DNA of 64,000 nucleotides, taken from assembly GCA_034401135.1 (NCBI GenBank), contig JAWZSP010000001.1:5704001-5768000 (forward strand), given 5' to 3'. This DNA comes from Volutella citrinella. Its lineage: Eukaryota > Ascomycota > Sordariomycetes > Hypocreales > Nectriaceae. The position numbers were made by a program, and so were the translations under genes. Shown here one piece after another: positions 48,853-60,001 of this stretch. Position 1 is the stretch's first letter. Each line of letters begins with the position of its first letter. The notes under the pieces are model-generated. The model ran no database searches. It was not told where the DNA came from and saw nothing but the letters and a program-made list of their open reading frames with translations.

Positions 48853-51800
48853 TATAAATCTTAGTTTATTATTTTTTTTAAATATAAATATAATAAGGTA
48901 TCTAGCTTTTAAATTTAAGATTTAAATATAACTTTTTTTAAAATACTTTTTAAAATACTTTTTAAATACTCTTAATTTAATTTAATTAAAGTTATAAATA
49001 AGAAAGAATTTTATTATTTTTCTATTTTTAAATATAATCTTATAATCTTATTATTTTAATTTTAATAATCCTATTTCTAGTTTTTTAATAAATACTTATT
49101 AATATTTTTAGTATTATTATAAGATATTAGTAAGCTTATTAAGTATAACTTTCTTATTTTCTTATTATTTTTTTAAGTCTTTATTAAGCTACTTAAGTTA
49201 TTTTTTAATTTAAATAATTATTTTTTATAACTTATATATTTATTTTTATATATATTTTATTTTTATTTTTTTTAAAATAATATAAATATTTATTATATTT
49301 AAATTATTATTAAGTAACTTATATTTAATTATAATATAAAATCTTTTTATTATTATTAAAAACTTTTTATTATTAATATTAAGTTAGTTCTTAATATAAT
49401 TAGTCTATTAATTAATAAGTAAGTTATATTTATATAACTATTAATATTTAAAGATAATATTATTATTAATCTTTATAATATTATAATCTATCTTTTTATT
49501 TTATTTAATAATAAATATTTTAAGATATTTAAATTTTTTAGTAACTTTTTCTTAGTTATAAGTAAATTTATTATTATTATTTTTAAATAAAAAATATCTA
49601 TCTTTTTTTTTATTTATAATAGTTATAATTAATTAATTAAGTTTATTAAGAAATAGTTTTTTTTTATATTATTATTAATTAATATTATAAGTATATATTT
49701 TTTAATCCTAATTATTATTTTTAATTATTATTATAATTTATTTTTTTTAATATTATTAAGTTTATATATAAGTCTATACTTTATTAATAACTTAATTTTT
49801 AAAAACTTATATTTTTTAATAATTTATAAAGTATTTTAATAGCTTTTATTTTTTTTAGCTTTTTTTTTTTTTTTTTTATAATATTTAGGGTATAAAGAGT
49901 TTTAATAGTTTTAATATTTTTTAATTAAATATCCCTTTTTTAATATTTCTTTAATCTTAATATATTAGTTATTAGTTTTTCCTATTATATAATAAGCCTA
50001 TTAATTATTTATTATTTCTAAGCTTTTATTTTCTTAAAGTATTTTAAATAAAAAACTTTTTATTTTTTATTTATTAACTAAGTATAAGCTATAATAATAA
50101 TTAAAGTATTAAATTTATAGAATTAATAAGTAGTCTTAGTATTTTATTATAAATTATAAGTTATTACTTTTTATAAAATATTTTTATATTTAAATATAAT
50201 AAGGTTATAAAATAGTATAAATAGTAAAGTAATAATTATATTATACCTTTTCTTTATATTTAATAGTTTTTTATTTATAATTAGTTTTAAATTAGTTTTT
50301 TATATTTTTAATTATATTTTTTATATAAGGCCCTTTTATTATATTATTATTAAAATTATAATCTTAGTTAATTTCTTTTAGTTTTAAATTAAGTCTTAGT
50401 ATTATTATTTATTTAGTATTTTTTTTTAAATAGTTTAAGATTAGTATTTTTTATTTTAATTTCTTATATTAAAACTTAGACTTTAGTATTTTTCTTAATT
50501 TATTTAATTATTACTTATTACTAAATAAGTATTAATCTAACTTTTTTATATCTTTTTAAATTAGTATTATTTTAAAAACTCTTATCTTTTTTTTTTTTTT
50601 AATTAAAATTATTCTTAAGCTTTATATATAGCTTTTATTACTTATAATTATTATAATAAGTATATATCTAAGTTAAAGTAGGTTTATTATTCTTTTTTTT
50701 ATTATTTAATATCTATTTTAATTTTTTTATTTATTTTATAAATAAATCTTTTTTATTTTTTTAACTATTTCTTAAATAGGTTTATATAGTTAGTTTCTTT
50801 TTTTTTATAAATAGGCTATTAAACTACCTTATCTTTTTTATTAATACTTAATCTTTTTATTATTTTTTTTTATTATATTTTATATTATTAATTAGTAAAA
50901 TAATAAATCTTATATTAGTATATAATATATAATAAGTCTTTATATTTAAGTTTTATAAAGATATTAATAACTTAGTTAAATAAATTATTACTAAATAAAA
51001 TAAATAAATTATTAAAATATATCTTAGATAATATATAATTACTAACTTTAACTATTTATTAATTAAAGTTATAATTTTTTATTTTATAATTATATTAATT
51101 ATATACTTTATATAAGTTATATTATATATTATATAAAAATTATTTTATATTATAAACTTTTATATTTTATTTTATAATTTAAAATTATTAAGTATTTTTT
51201 TAAATAAATATAAAATAGACTTATTTTTTAAGTTTTTTATATTTTTATTTAAAATATCTTTTCTTTTTATAATTATAATAAGTAATATTTTTTTTATTTA
51301 TTTTAATAATTCTAAGTTTTATAAGTCCTAATTTAGTATTATAAAAAGTATTAATTTAAAAAGTATAATTATATTAATATTATTAATTTTTTTTTTTAAA
51401 ATACTTAAAGTAATATAAATTAAAATTCCCTTTTTTTTTATATACTACTCTTTTTTAATATTATTTATACTATTACTTATTAATTTTAACTATTATAATA
51501 ATATACTTTATTAAAATATTAAAATAATTAATTTTAAATAATTTATTTTTAACTTTTTTTTTTAATTTATAATAAAAATATTTTATTAATAGCTTTTTAT
51601 TTTATTTAAGCTTAACTAAGATTTATTTAAATATAGTTTTATAAGTTATAATAGATTTAATTTATTTAAATTTAAAAAGTTATATTATAACTTAGTATTC
51701 CTTATTTATATTTTTAAATATATTATATAATACTTTTTTAAAATTATCTTAGTTTATAAAAATATTCTAAGTTTTTTAATTTTTTAAATTTAAGTTATTT

Positions 51801-51938
51801 TTTAAATAGTTTTTTATAATAAGTTTAAACTATATAATAATAATATTTTTAAAATATTTTTAAATAAAAAGGACTTTAGTTTTATTATTTATTAAAGTAT
51901 TAAAATAAAACTTAAAATAGATATTAAAATAAATAAGG

Positions 51939-52355
51939 TGTCAGAACCTGACGCTAATGCACGGTGCCCTGACCTGCGGCGTAAGCGCACGGACTGGAAG
52001 AACCTATACCCGAACCCGGACCCCCAACCAATCAAGGATAGAGCGACAAGTAATGGAGCGACAGCGCTCCAGGAGCGCAGCGCTCTAAACATATAAGCGC
52101 TCCCTGAATGATTACTCCAAGCAAACATAGTAATCTAGTATAAATATCCCTACTATAGTACGATGAAGAGGACCAGCCTCTTCAGCTATCAATAACACTT
52201 AGTTACCGCAATACCCCTTGCCTATTACCAGACGTGACAATACATTTGTCTTGCACACCGATCAACGCTCAGTATTACGCCCTGGTATAATTGCTAATAT
52301 AAACCCTAGTATGATTACTGCTGTTTATATAGTTAGAACCAGCCCGGTCGTCATA
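51939..52355 (+). repeat. solo LTR, related family, almost free of RIP
   Basis: The 417-bp sequence starts TGTCAGAACCTGACG and ends CCGGTCGTCATA (originally ...CACA), flanked by TAAGG and TAAGA. Its ends match those of A, B and C, but it is inverted relative to A and differs in the middle. It has palindromic GAGCG/CGCTC blocks, for example around 52073-52085. The surrounding element A sequence is fully decayed, so it arrived later. Confidence 0.8.
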
Positions 52356-52688
52356 TAAGAAATAATATAATATTATTTATATATTTTTTAAATATTATTA
52401 ATTATAATAAGTATATATCTATTTTAAGATCTTTTATAAGTATTAATAGTAAGACTAATAATAAGGTATTTATATATTCTTTTATATTAATAATAAGGTT
52501 ATAAAGTTATATAATTTTAATATTTATTTTATTATAAATTATATTATTATTATTATATATAAATAGAACTTTAATACTTTAAATATTATTATTAAATATA
52601 TTAATATAAAAATTAATTTTAACTATAATTAAATAAGGAAATATTACTTAATAATATATAAAACTATATTAAATAAAAGCTATTAATA

Positions 52689-53134
52689 TATAATAATTAG
52701 ATAGGTTTTAACTATATAAACTTAATATAATATATTAAGAGTTTATATTAATAGTTTAATATAATATATACTAAGCTTAAATAAGTTAATAATAATCTTA
52801 AGTATAGTAATTATAATATTATATTAAGTAATAGTTAATTAAAGTAATTAAAATAATTAAGTTATATTAATAATTAAAAAGCTATTTATATTAAATATAT
52901 ACTTTTTAAAGGTCTATATAATAATTATAATCCTTATTATATAGCCTACTACTTGTTCTTTATTTATAGAGCGTAATATATTAAAGAGCGCAGCGCTCTA
53001 GGAGCATCATCGCTCCTTTATTTATCGCTCCTGCTCTGATTAGTCCGTAGTTATGTAGGTGGGGCGCTGGTTCTTCTATTCCAGGCGGCTGTGCCGCGGG
53101 TCCGGGCACCGTGCATTAGCGTCAGGTCCTGACA
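52689..53134 (-). repeat. LTR of element A, right (5' LTR), half RIPed
   Basis: This 446-bp LTR matches 21192-21637. Bases 52689 to about 52975 are RIP-saturated, while the last 150 bp, next to the NACHT gene, are intact and include the palindrome AGAGCGCAGCGCTCT (52985-52999). Confidence 0.88.
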
Positions 53135-53139
53135 TCCAG
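53135..53139. repeat. target site duplication of element A, right copy
   Basis: TCCAG is the unmutated partner of TCTAG at 21187-21191. Removing the element and one copy rejoins the NACHT frame exactly. Confidence 0.8.
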
Positions 53140-54452
53140 CCTCCACGACAAGCAGAGAAGCAATACAGTGGCGCTCTGCAGGCTTTGGATTTGCTTCTTT
53201 AACAATGCGATCTCGTGTTCATCGCATTCATCCAGCCCGTCTAAAACGAAGTAGGCTCTGAAATTCGATGGTAGGGCGTGTGTCAATATCTCGAGCATTT
53301 TGCCCAACCCGGGCTCCCCAGCAGTTTCATCGATTACTACCGTGGAGAGATCAGGAAGCGAAGACAAAAGTTGTCGAGCCAAAGAGCTAAAGATTGTTTG
53401 AGCCATCAAACTCTCCGGTAAATCATGTCGACAGAAGAAGTAGGCAACTGCACATGTTGAGTTTTGGCTTTGTAGATGTAAATCATCCACCACATTGGCA
53501 AGAAGAACAGATTTACCCGAACCCAGCTTGCCTGTGTACACTAGAGTCGAGGAAACTGATTTGTTTCTCCAATCATGGTATTCCGTCTCGCCAAAAATTG
53601 TCGAGTTTCCCGCTTTGCGGATCTCCTTCCACGATTTCTGATGATTGTACGTTGAACAATAGTTCAGGATCTGGATCCGTGCTCTGAGCCTCTTGCGCTG
53701 TTTTTCGGTATCGACGAAGTTGGTCAAGGCACTTAGACGTGAAGACTGGCTTTCGATACCCTCGGCCATTAGATATTCCACCTCCTCTCGGATCCTGTTA
53801 CCCCAGTCATGGAGTCCAGACTGATAGCTCTTCGTGTCAGCATCGGTAAGAGACATGAATTGTTTCAAAATCGACTGCCTCGACAACTTCAACGACCGAT
53901 GACACAGGTGAACGATGACGATGAAGTATTCGGAGAGATGCGACTGAAGGGGTTTAGAACGGTGATAGAGCAAGCCTATCCGCTCATAGAGAGGAGCAGA
54001 CCTGCCAGCCACCATGAGCAACGAAGAGACTCTTTCCAGAAACGAGGAGAAGTTGACGATGGACTGAGCATAAAGTTAGCAAGCCAAGATAGACCAGAGC
54101 GGTGCAGACCAACAAGCAATGTCATTCGCACCAGAGTCCAGACCCCGGCTGCGACAATGTTCTGTGCGCCCCCAACAACAATATCGCCCAAGGCTGCGAA
54201 TTGCTGGATTGACTGCAAAACATTCGTCAATCTAGGCCCGACGCAGCGAACCCCGGGTTTCTGCTGGCGGTCAATCTCTGCCGTCAGTAGCATCACATCG
54301 TCGATGTTCGGCGGCGACTTGGACGACTTGATCCTCGAGCTGCGGAATGCGTCCTTCTGATCATCAGGGAGGTCAGCCTCAAACTCTGAAACAGCTTGCG
54401 CCAGGCGGATCTCGGGCTTCAGTTGCGGTGCTTTGGCAAGCTTAGAGAACAT
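53135..54452 (-). pseudogene. NACHT/ankyrin protein gene, N-terminal half, cut by transposon
   Basis: This is the 5' part of the fungal NLR-like gene completed at 19032-21186. Exon 1 is 54452-54114 and exon 2 starts at 54063, after a 50-bp intron with GTTGGT, GCTAAC and CTCAG signals. The N-terminal domain (residues 1 to about 250) is of the kind found before NACHT in many ascomycete proteins (MFSKLAKAP, then SEYFIVIVHLC). The NTPase follows with a P-loop GKLGSGKS (residues 291-298) and Walker B FVLDGLDECDE (385-395). The break falls at residue 422-423. As it stands the frame runs four residues into the LTR and ends at TGA (about 426 residues), so a truncated sensor/NTPase could be made. Confidence 0.87.
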
Positions 54453-55482
54453 GGTAGTGTTTCCTGGATGGCCAAGTGATGGATGATGACGAGCAAGGAG
54501 CCCAGGAGGGAGATGGCAACTCCGATTTAAGATTTTGGCCTCAAGAACGCGCCTCGGCGGTGAGGCGGGGCACCGGGGAAAGCCTCATTGTAACCATACG
54601 CCAGCCGAGTCCGCCTTATTTTGAGGCTGAGCCAGCAGGGATCATGCGTGGCGCGTGTGATGGCAGCAGCCAACGCGAATTTGGAGAAACAGAGTGCTGA
54701 CGAGAAGCGGAATGAAGAAAAGAGGAAATAAACTAAACCTAATGCTGTACTTGCCTTCTCTGCACCTAGACGCATCTACACATGCTCTTCGGGTAGGCGC
54801 ATTGAACAATGGACCGGACCACGGAGGATTTGGAGGTTGCTCGTTGCAGTCGGGAGGCCTGGATTTGCACGCACGGCAGGAGCTCCCTTCAGCTCCCCAC
54901 ATGCCTATTTTCGCAGAAGCCTGGCCCTACAACTACCGGCAGCCGGAATGGGGTTCCGGCTCCCCGCTCACAGTCCAGGGCTCAACACCACTTGAGGATG
55001 CGCAATTGGATGAAACACCACGCTCGCAACATGCCATGGCGTTTAAAACCCGAATCCACTAATTAAAGCAAGGGCTAGTGTACGGATAGCAATTCCAAAT
55101 CTTCATCCTGTGGCTTAGCTACCACGCGGTAGTATTAACCCGATGCGGAGACTCAGCCACCCAGCGGTATTACACAGCTGCCACCGATCCCTACAGAGTG
55201 AGACCTCCCGAAGAATAAATCTCGAATATTTCCATCTTGAAGTGCCATCTTCCTCTTGGCGATCATTGGAAGTTCTAGAAGGACGAAAACGAACCTTAAC
55301 GTTGATCCTCGGCATTTCGTTCTCGTTATCGCCAAGAACTCTAAGGGTCTTGGCCTACAAGTGCCCCACTGACGTCAACCGCCCTCAACTGAATCAACAA
55401 TCCTCCTTGGGTGGCAATTGACACAACGGCCTCACAGGCTCACAGCGAAGAGCTTCATCTGGAAAGGACCAGCACCGCCATC
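54453..55482. other. divergent intergenic region, NACHT gene and 55483 gene
   Basis: These 1.03 kb hold the promoters of two divergent genes. Composition is normal and no RIP is visible. Short open frames have no recognisable content, and no clear TATA box was found. Confidence 0.45.
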
Positions 55483-56321
55483 ATGTCGCTCCCCGCGTAC
55501 GGAGAGCTGGACTCGCGCTCGGGGCCGACCCAGAGCGCGCCGCCGGCCGCAGCATCCACCACACAGGCTAGGGACGACGACAGCCCGCTCGGCCCCGTCA
55601 CCTTCTACGTCGCTGGCCGCTTCATCCACCCGGGCGACCCCAGCGCGCCGCCCGCCTACGAGCTGTCGCACATGGTGCACGAGCTCAACGACAAGAACTC
55701 GAGCGTCGAGCTCATGCGCCTCGACCACCAGGTCAAGACGGTCCAGGGCGCGCCCCAGGTCACCACCCGCCCGCGCGACCTGTTCCACCTCAAGCACCCG
55801 CAGGGCATCGCCGGCTGGTCCTACGACTTTGCCTTCCACGCCGAGCCCGCCCGCCGCAGCGCCCTCGGAGCCATGGGCCTGACCCCGACGCGCGCCGAGC
55901 ACGGCAAGTGGCGCATCGGCCGCACCAAAGAGTTCCGCGTCTGTCGCGTCGTGCGCGGCGCCGATCACCGCCTTGAGGAGCGTGAGGTGCTGTTCCTGGC
56001 TGCGCCGGGCAAGGAGAGCAGTGTAGGCTTCAAGTGGACCGACCCTGACGGCAAGCTGATTGCGCGCGAGGTCGAGGATAAGGGGTACCCGAGTCTCATC
56101 GTCACGGCCGAGATGAGCGCCACGCTGCGGGACGCCCTGGTGGCAGCGTGGATGCTGAGGGTGTGGCATGCGCTTGCCAAGTGGTCGGTACGGGACATCA
56201 GCTCATGGGATGACGGTAAATGGATTTTCCCCCCAGTGAAGGGACGTCGTTGCTGACCGCCAACGCAGTGAAGAGAGTGATGAGCCAATCGGACCGTGAT
56301 CTGTCCGGCTTCACGACGTGA
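55483..56321 (+). CDS. unknown protein, probably conserved in ascomycetes
   Basis: Exons 55483-56215 and 56269-56321 give 261 residues; the 53-bp intron has GTAAAT, GCTGAC and CGCAG. I recall uncharacterised fungal proteins with the same layout but cannot name a family. A short Pro/Ala/Ser-rich N-terminus precedes PVTFYVAGRFIHPGDPSAPP and YELSHMVHEL, then alternating polar/hydrophobic stretches that suggest a beta-rich fold, and a final helix (LRDALVAAWMLRVWHALAK). There is no signal peptide or membrane segment. Splicing replaces a KGRRC end by DVKRVMSQSDRDLSGFTT. GC is high, with strong third-position G/C bias, which supports coding. Confidence 0.75.
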
Positions 56322-56550
56322 GTGCCTGCCTCGACGATGAGCGCTCCGCTCGGATGCTGACCGAATGAACAGAATGAACCGGATATGGTGATTGGACATC
56401 ACAGAAACCAAGGCCTACTAGAGGCATCTCCATGATTGCGAGGTTGTTGCCCACTGGGCATGGAGGACGGAAAATTGCATGTTCTCTACAGCGGCGATGC
56501 TGCTGCCTTTGACGCCTAATGACCAGTATTAATGCTGTAAAATTGCCAAT

Positions 56551-58005
56551 TCAGTATATGTCCCACAGGCTGATCTTGCCGTCCTTGGCCCCTGCCGCGA
56601 TCCAATGCGTGGTCCTCGCCTGCATGATGCGCCGTTCCTTGACGGTGGTTGTCTTGACTGTGGTTGCGTTCTGGATCAACTCGGTTGATCCTTTCGACTC
56701 GGGTACGGCCTCACTGCCCGCCGGGGCAGAAATGACCCCCGTGACGCTCGAGGCCTGGTTCGCGCTGCCGTCGGCGGCTGGCGGCGCTGAGACGTCGGCG
56801 AATCCAGCAGCGTAGCACCCGACTTGATGCCATTTCAGCACCGCCAGCTCCTTCATCGTCTTCGCCGAATAGACTCGTACCTTTGAGTCCCACCCGGCCG
56901 TGGCGAAGATGCGCCCATCCGACCGTATCCGCAGGCTCTGCTGGCCCGAGTGCTTCGTGTTGACCACCTTGAGGGGATCCTTCCACTCCTGCGACACACG
57001 GGTAGTTGGGCCACCTGTCTGAGAGCTGGCCTGCTTCAGGGCAGCAGAGAGGAGCGAGACGCTTGGCTTGGGAGGTTCCTCGTCGACTATCTCTGCGACG
57101 CGGTCGCTGGTCTCGGGAATGACGGCCATTTCCTGGCGACGCACGGGGACGGGGTGCCTTGCGATGATGGCGTCTGCGCCTGAGGTGAGAAAGTACTCTT
57201 GGTCCGGGTGCACGTCGAGAGATAGGATGGGTTGAGAGTGAGGCTGGGAGCGATACGTGGTGATCCATTGCCCGCTCGCATCGAGGCGGTGCACAGATGC
57301 ATACCCGTTTTCGAATGCCGCGATCAGTGTGAGGGAGTCCTCTTTTTGTAGCAGGGACAGACACATGGCCATGCCATTTTTGTCTCCGGGCCGTATGGTG
57401 TGTATGCGGCTCTGAGAGGGGAGTGAATATATGTCAATCTGCTCAACATTAGCGGCTTGGAACAGGTTGACTCGTGTGCAAGGGATCTCACAGCTTCAGA
57501 GGCGAGCGTGTTAGGAACAGCAATGAGGATTTCTTCAGCTGCATCTAAAGGCGTCGAGGTGTTGGAGCAGGCAGCAAACGAACAAAAGTTCATGGTGTTG
57601 ACCTCCAGCAGGTGGAGAAGCCAGGGCTGAGGCCGAGGAGTCGACACATCCTGAACTGGTAGGGTGGTGCTGAGCTGCTCCTCGTCTGCCTCCGCCAATT
57701 TCCAGACAATCAGCTTATGGTCGCGTCCGTGTCTAGATTCCGTCAACAAGCGTCGCATGGCAGTGTCTGTCGCAAGGCGCTCACGTTATGATCTTGCCGT
57801 CTCCCCAGCCGCGGACGCCCAGGATCGCGCTCTCGTGCGCCCGCCAGACGGCCCTGGGCCGCATGATTGTGAGGTCCCACAGCACAACATACCCCTCGGC
57901 ATCGCCGGTCACAAGCCTGGTGTTTGAGCGTATGAACGACGCCGTGTGCACCTGGGCTTTGTGGCCGCGGAGGATGGCCTTTGGCGATGGTAGAGCGTCA
58001 CCCAT
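56551..58005 (-). CDS. ASA1: ASTRA-associated WD40 protein Asa1
   Basis: This is a WD40 beta-propeller protein of the Asa1/GNB1L family. In yeast, Asa1 is a subunit of the ASTRA complex, which with TTT and R2TP matures Tra1, TOR and other PIK-related kinases. Exons in reading order are 58005-57785, 57732-57492 and 57438-56551, giving 449 residues. Introns are 52-53 bp with GTGAG donors. Repeat marks include [74 protein letters not shown] and a terminal [17 protein letters not shown]. The order of these blocks fits Asa1. An upstream in-frame extension exists, but the Met at 58005 sits right before the first repeat, as in orthologues. Confidence 0.87.
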
Positions 58006-58258
58006 CGCGGCGGGTTGGGGTGCTTGTGTGGCACCATGAGACTTATACTGCCTATAGGATGAGCATGAAAGCATCAAACCAGTATAACATAAAAAAATGC
58101 CAAATGCCGTCGTGCGTCTCCAGATTTTGTGTTGTGGAAGTGCCATCATATCTGGCCTCGCCGTGGGCTCCTGTGGTGGATTTTCGCAGTGTCACGTGCA
58201 TCTCGAATGCCGTTTAGGAATCACGCTTCATCCATTACATTCGACTATTGCCTACGAC

Positions 58259-60001
58259 CTACAATACAAAGGGCACTTTCGTTGTTTGCCCAATCACTGC
58301 ACCATCCGCCCGCCGAACAAGAACATGCGCTTCCAATGATGCGCCACCCGTGAAACCCGCCAACTCGCCGCCTTCACCCAGCACACAGGCCTTTTCTTGA
58401 CTGTCAACCGTGCGCGCCGGCATCGGGGGAGATTGGCCAACAGCAGCGACCGTCTCGCTGTAGACTGAGACGACAACTTTGACATCCTTGACATCGGCAT
58501 GGACCGGCCGCCATGTGATTCTCGCCTTCTTGCTCCCGCTGTCGCCTGAGACGGTACACTGGACGTCGTGGATCCACAGGTCAAGCGGGTCGACCTTTGG
58601 TAGATGCCACGGCGCCGCACCGTCATGCGTAGCTCCTTCCGGCTCTTCCACACGTACGCGAAAAGATTCATCAAAAGGCGTTGATAGCTTCATGCGAATC
58701 ACGGCATTGTTTTCGCCGACGTAGCTTGCTTTGACGGTTTCGAATGGAGCCGAATTTGCTGTCGGGTCAGCTCCTGCTGGCAGGCGCTGGACCTTGAAGG
58801 ACGCAGCTGTGTTGAACGGCGCCGAAGTTGACGTGAGAGCTAGTGTTAATATCGAAGAAACTAGATCCAGGTTGGACTGGCTCGTATCAATCGCCACACG
58901 AGTCGGACCGGAGAGCTTCACTGTCGCCTTTCCCCAGAGGTTGAGCGATGGGGGCTGTCCGGCCTTTTGCGCTGCTGCGACGAGCACGGAGACAATCTCA
59001 CCCTCCCTCGCGCCGCTGGGGAAGTTGATGTAGGTGGTGATCAAATTTCCCGAAATCGTTGCCGTCGATTGAGTAGCCTCAATCTTCTCTTGCGTTTCCT
59101 CACGAACAAGGACGACAGCATAGTCGCCAGCCTCGAGCTGCCCACCGCGTTGCCACATGACAGCCATACGACCAGCCTGCATTTGAACCGCGAGGCCGAG
59201 AGGAGCCATAATAAGCGGTAGCGTCTGCAGAGACTGTGCCATTGGCGAGTCGAGGTACTGTGTCAGGTCCCATGACTTCTGGCGCACGCGAGCCTCGACC
59301 GTCTTGCTTATGCCGTGCAGATTGTAGCCGAAATCACCAACCGGTATATTGAACACGCTTGGGCCCGTATTGGCACCGGCAAAGGTCGATGTGAAGAGCG
59401 GCTGCTTGTTTGGATCCACGATGGCAATATCCCAGTCGCTGGGCCCCTCGTCCACGGGCGGCAGCCATATCTGCACAGCATTGGCGGCCACGTCTAGGCT
59501 GAGCTGGACCCCGCGGGGAGCCGGCAGCGATGCTACGTGAGAGGCCTCAGCCCGAGCCCATTCGCCTGCGTATTCGGTGCCTCCATGAATCGCCCACATG
59601 CGGATCCAGATGAAAGCCGCTCTGGCATGGCTGAACTCGGGGTTCTGCACTGGGATCTGCCGCGTCGGGCCGTCGAATATCGCAAACTGCGCCTTGTCGC
59701 CCTCGTTGGGTGCGTTGTCGATGGTGCTCGAGTAGACTTGCCACTTGATGTATTTGTAGTCGTCGGGAGAGACCTGGCCTGGTGGTGGCAGTGCGGCTGA
59801 GACGTCAACTTGGACCGTGGACTCGTCCGATCCGGGAAGAAACTTGGCCGTTAGATGGGCCTGGTCGAGGTTCATCCCGCTGTCGATCCGGATGGCCGTC
59901 TCGGACGAGTTGGCCAAACCCTGTTCGATTATTCGCTGCATACCAGCCGACAGGTCGTCGCCAGGCCCAGGGCTCGGCGCTGGGTCGTTTTCCAAACTCA
60001 T
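58259..60001 (-). CDS. unknown 580-residue beta-rich protein
   Basis: I do not recognise this protein. It is a single frame of 580 residues from the Met in MSLENDPAPSPGPGDD. No signal peptide, membrane segment or enzyme motif is visible. Repeated stretches of about 90-100 residues with Trp/Tyr and alternating hydrophobics (KYIKWQVYSS, FIWIRMWAIHGG, VQIWLPPVDEGPSDWDIAIV, RMAVMWQRGGQLEAGDYAVV, ARITWRPVHADVKDVKVVVS) suggest several fibronectin-III-like sandwiches in tandem. Low Cys and no Lys/Arg-rich tail fit a cytosolic scaffold. The frame is uninterrupted and GC bias supports coding. It lies about 250 bp upstream of ASA1 on the same strand, with its stop facing the ASA1 start. Confidence 0.75.
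   Translation of the reverse strand: MSLENDPAPSPGPGDDLSAGMQRIIEQGLANSSETAIRIDSGMNLDQAHLTAKFLPGSDESTVQVDVSAALPPPGQVSPDDYKYIKWQVYSSTIDNAPNEGDKAQFAIFDGPTRQIPVQNPEFSHARAAFIWIRMWAIHGGTEYAGEWARAEASHVASLPAPRGVQLSLDVAANAVQIWLPPVDEGPSDWDIAIVDPNKQPLFTSTFAGANTGPSVFNIPVGDFGYNLHGISKTVEARVRQKSWDLTQYLDSPMAQSLQTLPLIMAPLGLAVQMQAGRMAVMWQRGGQLEAGDYAVVLVREETQEKIEATQSTATISGNLITTYINFPSGAREGEIVSVLVAAAQKAGQPPSLNLWGKATVKLSGPTRVAIDTSQSNLDLVSSILTLALTSTSAPFNTAASFKVQRLPAGADPTANSAPFETVKASYVGENNAVIRMKLSTPFDESFRVRVEEPEGATHDGAAPWHLPKVDPLDLWIHDVQCTVSGDSGSKKARITWRPVHADVKDVKVVVSVYSETVAAVGQSPPMPARTVDSQEKACVLGEGGELAGFTGGASLEAHVLVRRADGAVIGQTTKVPFVL

Larger units (their letters stand above)
21192..53134 (-). mobile_element. element A: RIP-saturated LTR retrotransposon hosting a nest of insertions
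   Basis: This is the outer element of the nest. It has 446-bp LTRs at both ends (TGTGACG... to ...CCTGACA), a 5-bp target duplication, and about 7.6 kb of its own sequence once inner insertions are subtracted. Its segments are 21192-22685, 23149-24884, 40151-40664, 48853-51938 and 52356-53134. Coding was on the minus strand: at 40352-40369 the decayed reverse transcriptase reads YYLNNI where YYLDDI is expected. The order of decayed reverse transcriptase, RNase H and integrase suits Ty3/Gypsy. Composition is almost pure A/T, with no usable open frame. It shares its family with B and C. Confidence 0.85.

Noticed and set aside
21192..53134. AT-rich tract as mitochondrial insertion or centromere core
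   Set aside because: LTR pairs, target duplications and reverse transcriptase relics with G-to-A changes explain it fully as RIPed retrotransposons. No mitochondrial genes or satellite arrays are visible.
55432..56169. A 245-codon minus-strand frame
   Set aside because: It is a shadow of the spliced plus-strand gene at 55483 and has no plausible splice partners or domain.
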